From: Candidatus Gastranaerophilales bacterium
GTDB taxonomy: Bacteria > Cyanobacteriota > Vampirovibrionia > Gastranaerophilales > Gastranaerophilaceae
Direction: 5' to 3'
DNA: 64,000 nucleotides
Assembly (NCBI GenBank): GCA_003150395.1
Contig: QAMI01000010.1
Location: 16,373 to 80,372 of the forward strand
Made by a program: the position numbers and the translations under genes. Below, in pieces: positions 1 to 8,042 of the stretch; position 1 is the stretch's first letter; each line of letters opens with the position of its first letter. Under the pieces are notes generated by a model. It searched no databases and was not told the DNA's origin. It worked only from the letters and a program-made list of their open reading frames with translations.

Positions 1-343
1 ATATCAAAATAATTATCTGGTAAAGACAAATGATGGTATGTATATATTTTTACATTCAAATTCGCCAAATAAGTATTTCTGGATGTATGTAGATATAAAC
101 GGACATCAAAAGCCAAATCAAATCGGATATGATGTTTTTGTATTCGATATTTATGGATATCCGAATATTAATAATCGTAAAAATTATAGAATAAAATTTT
201 GGGGACATTATTTAAAAGATGAAGAACTTGTAAAACCTACAAATTATGGTTGTATTAAAACCTCTCCAGAATATTCGGGTTTTAATTGCGGTGAATTAAT
301 AATGCGTAATGGGTGGGAAATCCATTATAATTATCCTTGGTAA
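1..343 (+). CDS. Prepilin-like protein, C-terminal part (5' end outside window)
   Basis: The frame is open from the first bases of the window, so the start lies upstream and the first internal ATG at 38 is not the true start. The visible ~113 residues match the C-terminal half of the other prepilin-like proteins here. They carry a DGM(Y) strand, then VDINGHQKPNQIGYDVFVF, the family D-x-N-G-x3-P-N-x2-G-x-D-x-F signature, and end in a conserved GWEIHYNYPW tail much like the GWEIKDDYNW tail of the broken copy at 39560. The cleaved N-terminal helix is outside the window. Likely an exported, pilus- or pseudopilus-related subunit; exact role unknown. Confidence 0.7.
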   Translation, partial: YQNNYLVKTNDGMYIFLHSNSPNKYFWMYVDINGHQKPNQIGYDVFVFDIYGYPNINNRKNYRIKFWGHYLKDEELVKPTNYGCIKTSPEYSGFNCGELIMRNGWEIHYNYPW

Positions 344-430
344 ACAATTATTAAATTATCCTCTAAGTTATTGAAAATAAAATTTGAGCAAATAGAATAA
401 GTGTAGGAGTAACGCATATTCCGTAGTGCG

Positions 431-479
431 TTAAAGTTATTACATAGCCAGTGTCGTGTTTTTATTATGTAAACTTTAA
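431..479 (+). promoter_or_regulatory. Long imperfect hairpin in the pgi leader
   Basis: Left arm TTAAAGTTATTACATA (431-446) pairs with TATGTAAACTTTAA (466-479): 14 base pairs with a two-base bulge and a 19-base loop. It ends 22 bases before the pgi ATG. A smaller hairpin, AACGCA/TGCGTT, sits just upstream (411-432). Neither is followed by a clear T-run, so a leader structure is more likely than a terminator. Function is inference. Confidence 0.4.
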
Positions 480-501
480 ATATTAAGAGGGTTAAATAAA
501 T

Positions 502-1893
502 ATGATTAAACTAAATTGTAAAAATGCTGATGCTCGGGTGATTGGGGAGGAGAACGGTCTTCATCTGGAGCAGGAATTTAACGAGTATAAAGATAAAATC
601 GTCAGCATAATTGCAGATTTAAACAAACGTAAGGATAAAAACGGACAATGGCTTCAATGGATGAATCTGGGCTATAATGAAGAAACTCTCTGGTATGTAA
701 AAGAATATGCCGCAATGGTTAAGGGTCGTTTTGACAATATTCTTGTGCTCGGGATTGGCGGGTCGGCTTTGGGCGGAATTGCGGTTACAGAAGCACTTTT
801 AAAGCCTTATTGGAATTTGTTATCTGAAGAACAAAGAAATGGCATGCCAAGGATTTTCTTTCTTGATAATATTGACCCTGACACTATGAACGGTCTTTTT
901 AATGCATTGGATTTGAATAAAACGCTCGTAAATGTGATTACCAAATCCGGCGATACTGCTGAAACCATGTCACAGTTTATGATTGTGAAAGACCGCCTTG
1001 AAAAAGAACTCGGAGACAAATATCGTTATAATATTGTTGCCACAACTGATAGTAAAACAGGGATTCTAAGACAGATTTCCGAACAGGAAGGTTACAAAAC
1101 TTTTGTTGTTCCTGATGATGTCGGCGGACGATTTTCTGTTTTCTCTGCTGTTGGACTTTTACCGTTTGCGCTTGTTGGGATTGATGTTGATGAAATCATT
1201 AACGGTATTAAGGACATGGACTTGGCGCTTAAAAATACCGATATTCACGAAAATATTGCAGCTCAAAATGCTTTAATTCATTACTTATTAGATAAAAAGA
1301 AAGGTAAAAATATTTCAGTTATGATGCCGTATTCAAGCCGCTTGAAGTACGTAGCTGACTGGTATGTGCAGCTTTGGGCAGAATCTCTGGGAAAAAATAA
1401 AGATAAAGACGGCGTTGATGTAAACATAGGTCCGACTCCCGTAAAGGCTTTGGGGGCAACTGACCAGCATTCTCAAATTCAACTTTACAATGAAGGCCCG
1501 AATGATAAAATTATAAACTTCATTCGTGTTGAAAACTTTGATACAACGCTTGAAATACCTAATATTTTTGAATACACCGGAATAGGTTACCTTGGGGGAA
1601 AATCAATAAATCAGCTTATCAATGCCGAGGCTGATTCAACAAGAGTTGCGCTTGCAGATTATGGAAGGCCGACCGTGACTATTTCTATTGAAAAAGTCGA
1701 TGGTTATAATATAGGTCAACTGCTCTATATGCTGGAGGTTCAAACTGCTATTGCAGGCGAGTTATATAATATTAATGCTTTTAATCAGCCCGGTGTTGAG
1801 CAGGCAAAAAATTATACATATGCACTTATGGGAAGAGCCGGCTATGAAGATAGTGCACAAACTCTCCAGACAAAAATGGCAGCCGCAGTATAA
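502..1893 (+). CDS. pgi: Glucose-6-phosphate isomerase
   Basis: Interconverts glucose-6-phosphate and fructose-6-phosphate in the cytoplasm, linking glycolysis to glycogen metabolism (glgA and a phosphohexomutase are elsewhere in the window). The 463-residue length fits the short bacterial PGI class. Visible family motifs are GIGGSALGG (~res. 84-92) in the sugar-phosphate-binding SIS fold, ITKSGDTAETMSQ (~res. 146-158) and the C-terminal signature around DQHSQIQLYNEGPND (~res. 320-335). The ATG is preceded by AGAGGG about 10 bases upstream. It is followed by its own terminator, so it looks monocistronic. Confidence 0.96.
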   Translation: MIKLNCKNADARVIGEENGLHLEQEFNEYKDKIVSIIADLNKRKDKNGQWLQWMNLGYNEETLWYVKEYAAMVKGRFDNILVLGIGGSALGGIAVTEALLKPYWNLLSEEQRNGMPRIFFLDNIDPDTMNGLFNALDLNKTLVNVITKSGDTAETMSQFMIVKDRLEKELGDKYRYNIVATTDSKTGILRQISEQEGYKTFVVPDDVGGRFSVFSAVGLLPFALVGIDVDEIINGIKDMDLALKNTDIHENIAAQNALIHYLLDKKKGKNISVMMPYSSRLKYVADWYVQLWAESLGKNKDKDGVDVNIGPTPVKALGATDQHSQIQLYNEGPNDKIINFIRVENFDTTLEIPNIFEYTGIGYLGGKSINQLINAEADSTRVALADYGRPTVTISIEKVDGYNIGQLLYMLEVQTAIAGELYNINAFNQPGVEQAKNYTYALMGRAGYEDSAQTLQTKMAAAV

Positions 1894-1917
1894 TTAATAA
1901 ATTTATCACTAATAAAT

Positions 1918-1943
1918 AAAGGCTTGAAAATTTTCAAGTCTTT
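1918..1943 (+). terminator. Rho-independent terminator after pgi
   Basis: AAAGGCTTGAAAA pairs with TTTTCAAGTCTTT across the centre, with one G-T wobble, and is followed by a T/A-rich tail. It lies 25 bases after the pgi stop. Confidence 0.75.
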
Positions 1944-1981
1944 ATTATATTATTTAAAGAGGGATATTTATAAGAACTTTA

Positions 1982-2515
1982 ATGAAAATTTTAAACCAAA
2001 AAATACTGTCACTAATTTTAATTACTTTTGTCCTAATATTTTCAAAAAATACAGGGTTAAATAGTGATATGGTTTTTGCTGACACAACTTTAAAAACAGG
2101 AATTTCATTAATTGAAAATGTCCCAACAGGATTGTTTGGTACCTGGCGTGTTGCAGCTGTTTTGAAAACAACAGACAGCCCGGAAGTTTTTCGTTCAAAA
2201 AGTGCAGATTTGTGGAACTTATCAAGGAATGACAGCGTCATGAATTTAACAAATCCTTTTACTGGAGCTTCAGCTGATTTGTCGGTTGAATTTGTAAAAG
2301 GTAATGTGATAAAATTCACGAAAGAAGGAGTGTCAGACAACAAAAAGTTGACGGATACGGTTGAATTGAAGCTTAACGGCAATAAATTTACCGGTGTTAA
2401 CCGTTTGACTTTGCAAACTATTTCTCCGGCTGGCGGGGTGATTACAAAAACTCAAAATGCAGAATATGTGCTCGTTGGAGAAAAGATTTCAGGAATGAGT
2501 GTATTGGAAAAATGA
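1982..2515 (+). CDS. Exported protein of unknown function
   Basis: 177 residues. The N-terminus is a typical signal peptide: MKILNQK, a hydrophobic stretch ILSLILITFVLIF, then a likely cleavage region near VFADTT. The mature part is rich in Thr, Ser, Lys and Val with alternating polar and apolar residues, which suggests a small beta-rich periplasmic or surface protein. No motif was recognised. It ends nine bases before trxB and probably shares its transcript. The Shine-Dalgarno is weak: GAGGG lies about 18 bases before the ATG, so a slightly earlier start is possible. Confidence 0.7.
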   Translation: MKILNQKILSLILITFVLIFSKNTGLNSDMVFADTTLKTGISLIENVPTGLFGTWRVAAVLKTTDSPEVFRSKSADLWNLSRNDSVMNLTNPFTGASADLSVEFVKGNVIKFTKEGVSDNKKLTDTVELKLNGNKFTGVNRLTLQTISPAGGVITKTQNAEYVLVGEKISGMSVLEK

Positions 2516-2524
2516 GGATAAATT

Positions 2525-3469
2525 ATGCAAAGTTATGAATTTGATACAGTTATTTTAGGTGGAGGCCCGGCTGGACTGAGCGCAGGTATATATGCAAGCC
2601 GTGGTGCGGTTTCAACCGCAATTCTTGATGTTTCAATGATGGGCGGGCAGCCGTCAAATTATTTGGAACTTGAAAATTATCCCGGATTTCCTATAATTGG
2701 CGGCTATGATTTGATGGAGAAGTTTGAAGAACATGCTGACAAGTTTGGTGTTCAAAAATTTCCGATGCAGGAAATTGAAAGCTTGGATTTGAAATCTACT
2801 CCGAAAGTTATCGTTACTAAAGAAGCGGAATTCAAAGCAAAAACGGTGATTATAGCCTGCGGGGCACAGCCAATGAAATTAGGTGTTCCCGGTGAAGCTG
2901 AATTCGTAGGGCGCGGTGTAAGTTACTGTGCGGTTTGTGATGGTGCTTTTTACAAGGATAAAGTTGTTGCAGTTGTTGGAGGCGGAAATGCAGCGGTTGA
3001 AGAAGCTATGTATTTGACAAAATTTGCTAACAAAGTTTATGTGATTCATCGTCGTAACGAACTTCGTGCAGACAAAATTGTTCAGGAACGTGCGTTCAAG
3101 AATGAAAAAATTGAATTTATCTGGGACAGCGTTGTGAAAGAAATAAAAGGTGAGGATTTGGTTCACACTGCAGTTCTTGAGAATGTAAAATCAGGCGAAT
3201 GTTCAAATTTGCAGATAAATGGAGTATTCCCATATATAGGAATGGTTCCGAATGTTGAAGGTATTTCAGGACAAGTTGAGCAAGATGCCAGCGGTTTTAT
3301 CGTTACTGATGCAACTATGAAAACATCTGTAGACGGTGTTTTTGCAGTTGGTGATGTCCGGAAAACTCCATTAAGACAGGTAATTACAGCAGCGGCGGAC
3401 GGGGCAGTCGGTGCAGTTTATGCTGTTAAGTACCTCGAAAGCTTGAAAGATGTTCCGCAAACTGTTTAA
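2525..3469 (+). CDS. trxB: Thioredoxin reductase
   Basis: FAD- and NADPH-dependent reduction of thioredoxin in the cytoplasm. 314 residues, the normal length of the low-Mr TrxR family. Motifs in order: FAD-binding GGGPAGLSAG (~res. 12-21), the redox-active CAVCDGAF centre (~res. 136-143), NADPH-binding GGGNAAVEEA (~res. 155-164), and the second FAD contact GVFAVGDVR (~res. 277-285). GAGGA seven bases upstream of the ATG supports the start. It follows the exported protein closely and is closed by a strong terminator. Confidence 0.96.
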   Translation: MQSYEFDTVILGGGPAGLSAGIYASRGAVSTAILDVSMMGGQPSNYLELENYPGFPIIGGYDLMEKFEEHADKFGVQKFPMQEIESLDLKSTPKVIVTKEAEFKAKTVIIACGAQPMKLGVPGEAEFVGRGVSYCAVCDGAFYKDKVVAVVGGGNAAVEEAMYLTKFANKVYVIHRRNELRADKIVQERAFKNEKIEFIWDSVVKEIKGEDLVHTAVLENVKSGECSNLQINGVFPYIGMVPNVEGISGQVEQDASGFIVTDATMKTSVDGVFAVGDVRKTPLRQVITAAADGAVGAVYAVKYLESLKDVPQTV

Positions 3470-3496
3470 AATTTCAAACCTTACAGACGTAAAATG

Positions 3497-3518
3497 AAAG
3501 AGCCGAAAGGCTCTTTTT
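3497..3518 (+). terminator. Rho-independent terminator after trxB
   Basis: Perfect 8-bp stem AAAGAGCC/GGCTCTTT with a GAAA tetraloop, followed by further Ts. 28 bases downstream of the trxB stop. Confidence 0.9.
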
Positions 3519-3596
3519 GTAAATATAAGTTTACAAAATAACAAAATTCATATTTATGAGTTTTTATGCTTTTGTAGTTAGGAAAGGACACTCTGA

Positions 3597-3989
3597 ATGA
3601 ACATTAATTCAAAATTAAATCTTATTCATGCCCAAAACTGTAATCAAAAGACTGCAGTTCCAGCATTTGGTAAAAAGTACCCGTTTAGTGATGTAATGAC
3701 AATTATGTCAGGAACATATGCCCATAATGAAGCCTCAGTAAGCAAAACTGTTGAGGAATTGCTTGGCAGAAAAGGCAGGAACCAAATGGAACAATTTTTG
3801 GATTTTCTTAATGTAGGCAATAAACTTAACAAAAAATATCCAGAATTAAAACAATATGCAGATTCTTTTTATAATGCTGTAAATAAAAATAGCCAAAACC
3901 CATTTTCTATCACTAAAGAAGATGCCGCAAGGGTTATTGCAAAAGAAACAGAAAAATACGGAAGTAAATTTATTGATGTTGAAATATAG
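3597..3989 (+). CDS. Small hypothetical protein
   Basis: 130 residues, not recognised. The N-terminal ~20 residues are Asn/Gln/Lys-rich and end in TAVPAFGKKY. Several other hypothetical proteins here have a similar polar N-terminus followed by a Phe-Gly/Ala/Thr turn (at 10985, 48318, 50400 and 63244). The rest is predicted helical and charged, with no signal peptide or membrane segment. A good Shine-Dalgarno (AGGAAAGGA) precedes the ATG and a terminator follows, so it is an independent unit and probably a real gene. Confidence 0.65.
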   Translation: MNINSKLNLIHAQNCNQKTAVPAFGKKYPFSDVMTIMSGTYAHNEASVSKTVEELLGRKGRNQMEQFLDFLNVGNKLNKKYPELKQYADSFYNAVNKNSQNPFSITKEDAARVIAKETEKYGSKFIDVEI

Positions 3990-4011
3990 TAATTTTTTGC
4001 AATATAAGAGA

Positions 4012-4042
4012 ATACGGACCAGTTTTTGGTCTGTATTTTTTT
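4012..4042 (+). terminator. Rho-independent terminator
   Basis: ATACGGACCA pairs with TGGTCTGTAT (one G-T wobble) and is followed by a run of Ts. It ends the transcript of the small gene at 3597. Confidence 0.85.
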
Positions 4043-4052
4043 ATAAAAAAAA

Positions 4053-4072
4053 GTTGCCTGAAAATAGGCAAC
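4053..4072 (-). terminator. Terminator-like hairpin, minus orientation
   Basis: Perfect 7-bp stem GTTGCCT/AGGCAAC. Eight As precede it on the plus strand, so it reads as stem plus T-run on the minus strand. No minus-strand gene was found to its right. It may insulate the region or belong to an unannotated antisense transcript. The rest of 4073-4249 is AT-rich and holds only a short GA repeat (~4094-4107). Confidence 0.4.
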
Positions 4073-4249
4073 ATTAAATAAACACGAGGATATTAAGAGA
4101 GAGAGAGTATAAAAATCTTTTTCTTTATTTCGTCCTAGATTAGAACATCTTTTATATTTTCTTTATTGTTTTACCAATTATAATTTTTTGATTTCCCTTA
4201 CATTTATATAAAGTATTTTTGTCTTTAAAAATTGACTTTTCTTTTTGAT

Positions 4250-4271
4250 TTTGTTACAACCTTGTAACAAA
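4250..4271. promoter_or_regulatory. Perfect 22-bp palindrome (operator candidate) upstream of pilT
   Basis: Arms TTTGTTACAA and TTGTAACAAA separated by CC give a perfect dyad, as expected for a dimeric DNA-binding protein. It ends 32 bases before the -35 box of the pilT promoter. The regulator is unknown. Confidence 0.55.
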
Positions 4272-4303
4272 TCCTATAAATGGTTGTATTTTTTGTAAAG
4301 TTA

Positions 4304-4332
4304 TTGTCATATGCTAACCTAAATGTTATAAT
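4304..4332 (+). promoter_or_regulatory. Sigma-70-type promoter of pilT-recO
   Basis: TTGTCA (4304-4309), 17-base spacer, TATAAT (4327-4332), with TGT directly before the -10 (extended -10). The predicted start of transcription is ~24 bases before the GTG start of pilT. Confidence 0.75.
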
Positions 4333-4362
4333 ATTAACCAAGAAGAATTGAGAGGAATAATA

Positions 4363-5472
4363 GTGGAAAGCAGTTTTGATATAGTTGCATTTTTGGAAAG
4401 AGCTGTTGCAATCGGAGCTTCGGATATTCATTTGGCGGTTAATGAATACCCTGCAATAAGAAAAGATGGTAAAATTATAAAAATTAACATGCCAATGTTA
4501 ACAGAAACCGATATTGATGAAGCTCTTAGTGCAATTCTTCCTGCAAGTGTAAATAATAATCATCTTGATAATGTCTATGATTTGGATTTTGCATACGAAA
4601 TCCTAGGCTGTTCTCGTTTCCGTGTGAATTTAAGCAGGCAGCTCGGAAGATATTCACTTGTTATAAGAACTATCCCTTATGAGATTAAAAATGTTGCTGA
4701 ATTGCATCTCCCAAAAGCTATTGAGCAATTCTCGAACCAGAATAATGGTCTTGTTCTAATTACAGGCCCTACAGGAAGTGGAAAATCAACTACTATTGCT
4801 GCTTTGATTGACTATATAAACCTCAATTATCCTAAGCATATTATTACAATTGAAGATCCTGTTGAATTCATTTTCAGCAACAGAAAATCTATTGTATCGC
4901 AGCGTCAAATAGGAGTTGATACCCGCTCATTCCCTGATGGTATTAAATATGCCCTGAGACAAGATCCGGATGTCATATTTATTGGCGAGATTCGTGACAG
5001 AGAAACAATTGTGAGTGCATTGAAGGCTGCTGAAACAGGACACCTTGTCTTTGCAACAATACACACAAACGATGCAGTTCAAACCGTAAACAGAATTGTA
5101 AATATGTTTGAACCATCTGATAGACAATTTGTTCGTGCTCAAATTGCTCAAATTCTTAGAGGTACAATTTCTCAAAGGCTGGTTCCTCTTCAGGATTCAA
5201 TGGGAAGACGTCCGGCTTGCGAACTTTTGGTTGTGACTTCTACGGTAAAAGATTTCATTGAAAAAGATAAGCTTGAAGAGGTTTATGACCTTGTTAAAAA
5301 AGGCTCTTTTAACAACATGATTACAATGAACATGTCTTTGTATTCTTTATATACAGAAGGTTTTATTACGGAAGAGACAGCATTAGAATATTCTGACGAT
5401 AAAAATGAACTCAGACAGATGTTCCGTGGAGTATTCCAGGGGACAGCTCCCGGCAACAGGGATAAACAATAG
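4363..5472 (+). CDS. pilT: Type IV pilus retraction ATPase PilT
   Basis: Hexameric ATPase on the cytoplasmic side of type IV pilus machines; it powers pilus disassembly and twitching. Motifs in order: N-terminal domain with ASDIHL, Walker A GPTGSGKSTT, Asp box ITIEDPVEF, Walker B LRQDPDVIFIGEIRD, His box TGHLVFATIHTNDA. 369 residues, normal for PilT. I chose GTG 4363 because AGAGGA lies just upstream; an in-frame TTG at 4348 has no ribosome site. It is transcribed with recO. No pilB or pilC is nearby, but seven prepilin-like genes lie in the same window. Confidence 0.92.
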   Translation: MESSFDIVAFLERAVAIGASDIHLAVNEYPAIRKDGKIIKINMPMLTETDIDEALSAILPASVNNNHLDNVYDLDFAYEILGCSRFRVNLSRQLGRYSLVIRTIPYEIKNVAELHLPKAIEQFSNQNNGLVLITGPTGSGKSTTIAALIDYINLNYPKHIITIEDPVEFIFSNRKSIVSQRQIGVDTRSFPDGIKYALRQDPDVIFIGEIRDRETIVSALKAAETGHLVFATIHTNDAVQTVNRIVNMFEPSDRQFVRAQIAQILRGTISQRLVPLQDSMGRRPACELLVVTSTVKDFIEKDKLEEVYDLVKKGSFNNMITMNMSLYSLYTEGFITEETALEYSDDKNELRQMFRGVFQGTAPGNRDKQ

Positions 5473-5473
5473 G

Positions 5474-6235
5474 ATGAATAATTTTGTAACAGATGCTATT
5501 AATCTTAAGTCTTATAACTTAAGTGAGGCTGATAAAATTATTGTTATGTATTCTCGCGAAAAAGGCCTTATTCGTGGTGTTGCAAAAGGTGTGAAAAAGC
5601 CAAAAAGCAAGCTTGGGGCCCGCATGGATTTGCTTGTTGCAAATAAACTTATGCTTTATAAGGGTAAGAATTTAGATACTATTTGCCAGGCTGAAGCTTT
5701 AAATACATTCACAAGGACGCGGCAGAATATGGATAAAATTTTTTACTCTATTTATGTCAGCGAAGTTGTAACAAATTTTGGTGTTGAAGATGATCCTTGT
5801 TCAAATGAAATTTTTGAACTGCTTTATCAAACTCTCGACTGTATTGCAAAATCATCGGGCAAGGTAGAGGTTATGATTGCAGTATTGAAATTTCAGATTA
5901 AAATGATGGCATTGTCAGGTTTTGGTATTGAATTGAATACATGCTTAAAATGTGGATGTGAAATTCAAAATGATAATATGTATTTTTCATCCAATCGTGG
6001 TGGCGTTGTTTGTAAAAACTGCAGCGATATTTCTGCGGGTTATGTGCTTATGCACAGTAAAATAAGAGATTTTCTTAAAGAACTGGAGAGAACAGACTTT
6101 TTTGAACACAGTTCCTATGAAGAAAAGGCAACAGAGAAGATATGTACTGTTTGTTTTGAGCTTCTGAAGGGATATATTAATCTTCATTCTCCTCGTAAAT
6201 TTAATTCAACGGAAATTCTGCAAGAAATAAGTTAG
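5474..6235 (+). CDS. recO: DNA repair protein RecO
   Basis: Loads RecA onto gaps with RecF and RecR (recR is at 40308). 253 residues. The N-terminal OB fold shows the family pattern around YNLSEADKIIVMYSREKGLI and GVKKPKSKLG. A C-terminal zinc site is visible as CLKCG and CKNC (~res. 157-180). The start at 5474 follows the pilT stop by one base, which suggests translational coupling; the longer open frame from 5405 overlaps pilT heavily and was not used. Confidence 0.9.
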   Translation: MNNFVTDAINLKSYNLSEADKIIVMYSREKGLIRGVAKGVKKPKSKLGARMDLLVANKLMLYKGKNLDTICQAEALNTFTRTRQNMDKIFYSIYVSEVVTNFGVEDDPCSNEIFELLYQTLDCIAKSSGKVEVMIAVLKFQIKMMALSGFGIELNTCLKCGCEIQNDNMYFSSNRGGVVCKNCSDISAGYVLMHSKIRDFLKELERTDFFEHSSYEEKATEKICTVCFELLKGYINLHSPRKFNSTEILQEIS

Positions 6236-6348
6236 AGAATTTATCTGATTAAAGATTTGTTTATTACTGGAGCATTGGCTAAACACGGGAAGCTTTCTTT
6301 GAATAAAGAAAATTCGCCGCAAGAATAGCTTACCGGCTGATGAATATG

Positions 6349-6394
6349 TTTTTCTCCTGCATTAATTTATAGTTGATGAGCAACAGGAGAAAAA
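6349..6394 (+). promoter_or_regulatory. Inverted repeat that buries the ribosome-binding site of the next gene
   Basis: TTTTTCTCCTG (6349-6359) is the exact reverse complement of CAGGAGAAAAA (6384-6394), which holds the Shine-Dalgarno for the ATG at 6396. Folding the leader (24-base loop) would hide the ribosome site. The rest of the 6236-6395 gap holds a 7-bp hairpin (TTTCTTT/AAAGAAA, 6294-6311). No known riboswitch was recognised. Confidence 0.5.
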
Positions 6395-6395
6395 A

Positions 6396-7460
6396 ATGAA
6401 GAGAATTGTATTATTACTGGTATTACTCTTAATCAGTTCAAACGCATATACAGAAGCAAGAGTTATCAGAACTTATCGGCCAATTCCGTACAACAGAGGG
6501 TTTAATCCTTTTGTGCGGCCGTCTTCGTCATATTTTGGTATAGGTCGATATAATTTCAATAACGGATATTACGGCAATTACTACAATAGATATAATAATT
6601 ACAATAATAATTGGAGGAATAGCCGCTATTATTATCCTACACGCTATTATAACAACAATTATCCGAGGCCGACTTATAACAATTACTATACACCACAGAA
6701 TGTAAACGCTTTTGACAAGTTCCATAATATGAATAGAACGATTCACCGCTATAACTCTTCTCCAGCAAGAATTTACAGGCTTAATCGTTCTGAAGTTGCA
6801 AGTAGTATAAAACCTGTTTCTTACACAACGGATGTGAACAAAAAAGATCCCAGGCTTTCTCTTGTTGAGAAAAATATATATGGCAAATCTTTTGACCATC
6901 AAGAGATAAATCTCCGTCTTAACAGACTTGAGAAATCCATGTTCAATAAAACATATCCTTCTCTTAGTAATGAAGAAAGAATTGAAAATCTTTTCGTAAA
7001 TTATAATAAAGAGCTTCAAAATGCAATTCCACAAGAATTATCGGAACTTGAAAAAAATGTTTTTAAAAAAACTTACGAAAAGGAAGATGATTTAAGCAGG
7101 GTTTCCCGCCTTGAAGCCCAGGTTCTCGGTGCAATCCAGCAAGGAAATCTAAATAAGCGCGTAGATGTATTAAAAGATGCAATAGCTTCTTCGCAATATT
7201 CTTCTCCATACGGAACCTGCTATGGAGGCTACATGCCTCCAATGAATACCAATAAAGGTATAAAAAATACTCTAAGCCGTCTGGGCGATATGTTCGGTAT
7301 GGGTTGTCCTACTGGCTTTTCTCCGCAAATTCCTCCGTATGATACTTATCATTTTGACATGCAAGATGGAGGAAATTCAGAGTTTTACAGAGACAATTAC
7401 GGTTATTACTATAATAATACCAACCGAGCTACAGGTACCGGAATACAAATTCTTGACTAA
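6396..7460 (+). CDS. Exported Tyr/Asn-rich protein with Leu-Glu repeats
   Basis: 354 residues. A signal peptide (MKRIVLLLVLLLISSNAYTEA) is followed by a low-complexity region very rich in Tyr, Asn and Arg (~res. 30-105). A central section then has about three repeats of the pattern LxxLExxxFxKxY...RLxRLE, for example NRLEKSMFNKTY, SELEKNVFKKTY and SRLEAQVLG. Repeats of this style occur in cyanobacterial exported proteins. The C-terminus is Gly/Tyr/Pro-rich with two Cys. Function unknown; possibly an envelope structural protein. Its ribosome site may be masked by the inverted repeat just upstream. Confidence 0.75.
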   Translation: MKRIVLLLVLLLISSNAYTEARVIRTYRPIPYNRGFNPFVRPSSSYFGIGRYNFNNGYYGNYYNRYNNYNNNWRNSRYYYPTRYYNNNYPRPTYNNYYTPQNVNAFDKFHNMNRTIHRYNSSPARIYRLNRSEVASSIKPVSYTTDVNKKDPRLSLVEKNIYGKSFDHQEINLRLNRLEKSMFNKTYPSLSNEERIENLFVNYNKELQNAIPQELSELEKNVFKKTYEKEDDLSRVSRLEAQVLGAIQQGNLNKRVDVLKDAIASSQYSSPYGTCYGGYMPPMNTNKGIKNTLSRLGDMFGMGCPTGFSPQIPPYDTYHFDMQDGGNSEFYRDNYGYYYNNTNRATGTGIQILD

Positions 7461-7549
7461 ATGAAAATTTTCATTAAATTAATATCATACAAATAGATGT
7501 TTGCTGCACTTTTAAAATAAAAGATAATCATATTAAGAAAGTGTAGCAA

Positions 7550-8041
7550 ATGCCTTTTAGATACCGACTGCAAAAAGTACTTGATTTCAGAATCAGAAAA
7601 AAAGAAGAACAGCTTATGGTTGTTCAAAAGGCTCAGCAAGAAGTATTTATTGCAGAAGAAAATATCCGGAAAAATAACGAAGAAATCCGTCAAACGCAGA
7701 TAAATATGCGTCAGGCTGACCCGATGATGTATGAGACCTACGACAATTATCTTATATTCCTTTGGGACAAGGCGGAAAAGCTTGAACAGATTCGCGCGGA
7801 AGCTCAAAAAGTTCTGGATATGGAGAAAGCAAAACTCGTGAAACTGGAGCAGGCTGTCAAGGTTTTGGAAAAACATAAAGAGAAGAACCGCGAGGCCTAT
7901 CTGGAGGAAGAGAAAAAAGCAGAATTAAAACAATTTTCAGAACTCGGAGTTCAGAGATTCTTCAACCAATCTAAAGAACGGCAGGAAGAAGAAGACCGGG
8001 AAATTTTAAAACAGTTGGAACAACTGGAGGAAGGTTTATAA
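7550..8041 (+). CDS. fliJ: Flagellar protein FliJ
   Basis: 163 residues, almost wholly coiled coil, opening with the FliJ-type pattern FRYRLQKVLDFRIRKKEEQ. FliJ is the flagellar type III export chaperone and the stalk that couples the FliI ATPase to the export gate. It is two bases upstream of a FliK-like gene and near a rod/hook gene, which supports the call. The ribosome site is weak (AGAAAG). fliI and fliH are not in the window. Confidence 0.8.
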   Translation: MPFRYRLQKVLDFRIRKKEEQLMVVQKAQQEVFIAEENIRKNNEEIRQTQINMRQADPMMYETYDNYLIFLWDKAEKLEQIRAEAQKVLDMEKAKLVKLEQAVKVLEKHKEKNREAYLEEEKKAELKQFSELGVQRFFNQSKERQEEEDREILKQLEQLEEGL

Positions 8042-8042
8042 A

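Noticed and set aside
6236..6395. Riboswitch before the Tyr/Asn-rich gene
   Set aside because: Checked by eye against TPP, cobalamin, c-di-GMP and c-di-AMP patterns; no conserved core was found.
6528..7034. Minus-strand frame rich in Ile/Val, resembling a membrane protein
   Set aside because: It is the complement of the Tyr/Asn-rich repeats of the plus-strand gene; no start signal of its own.
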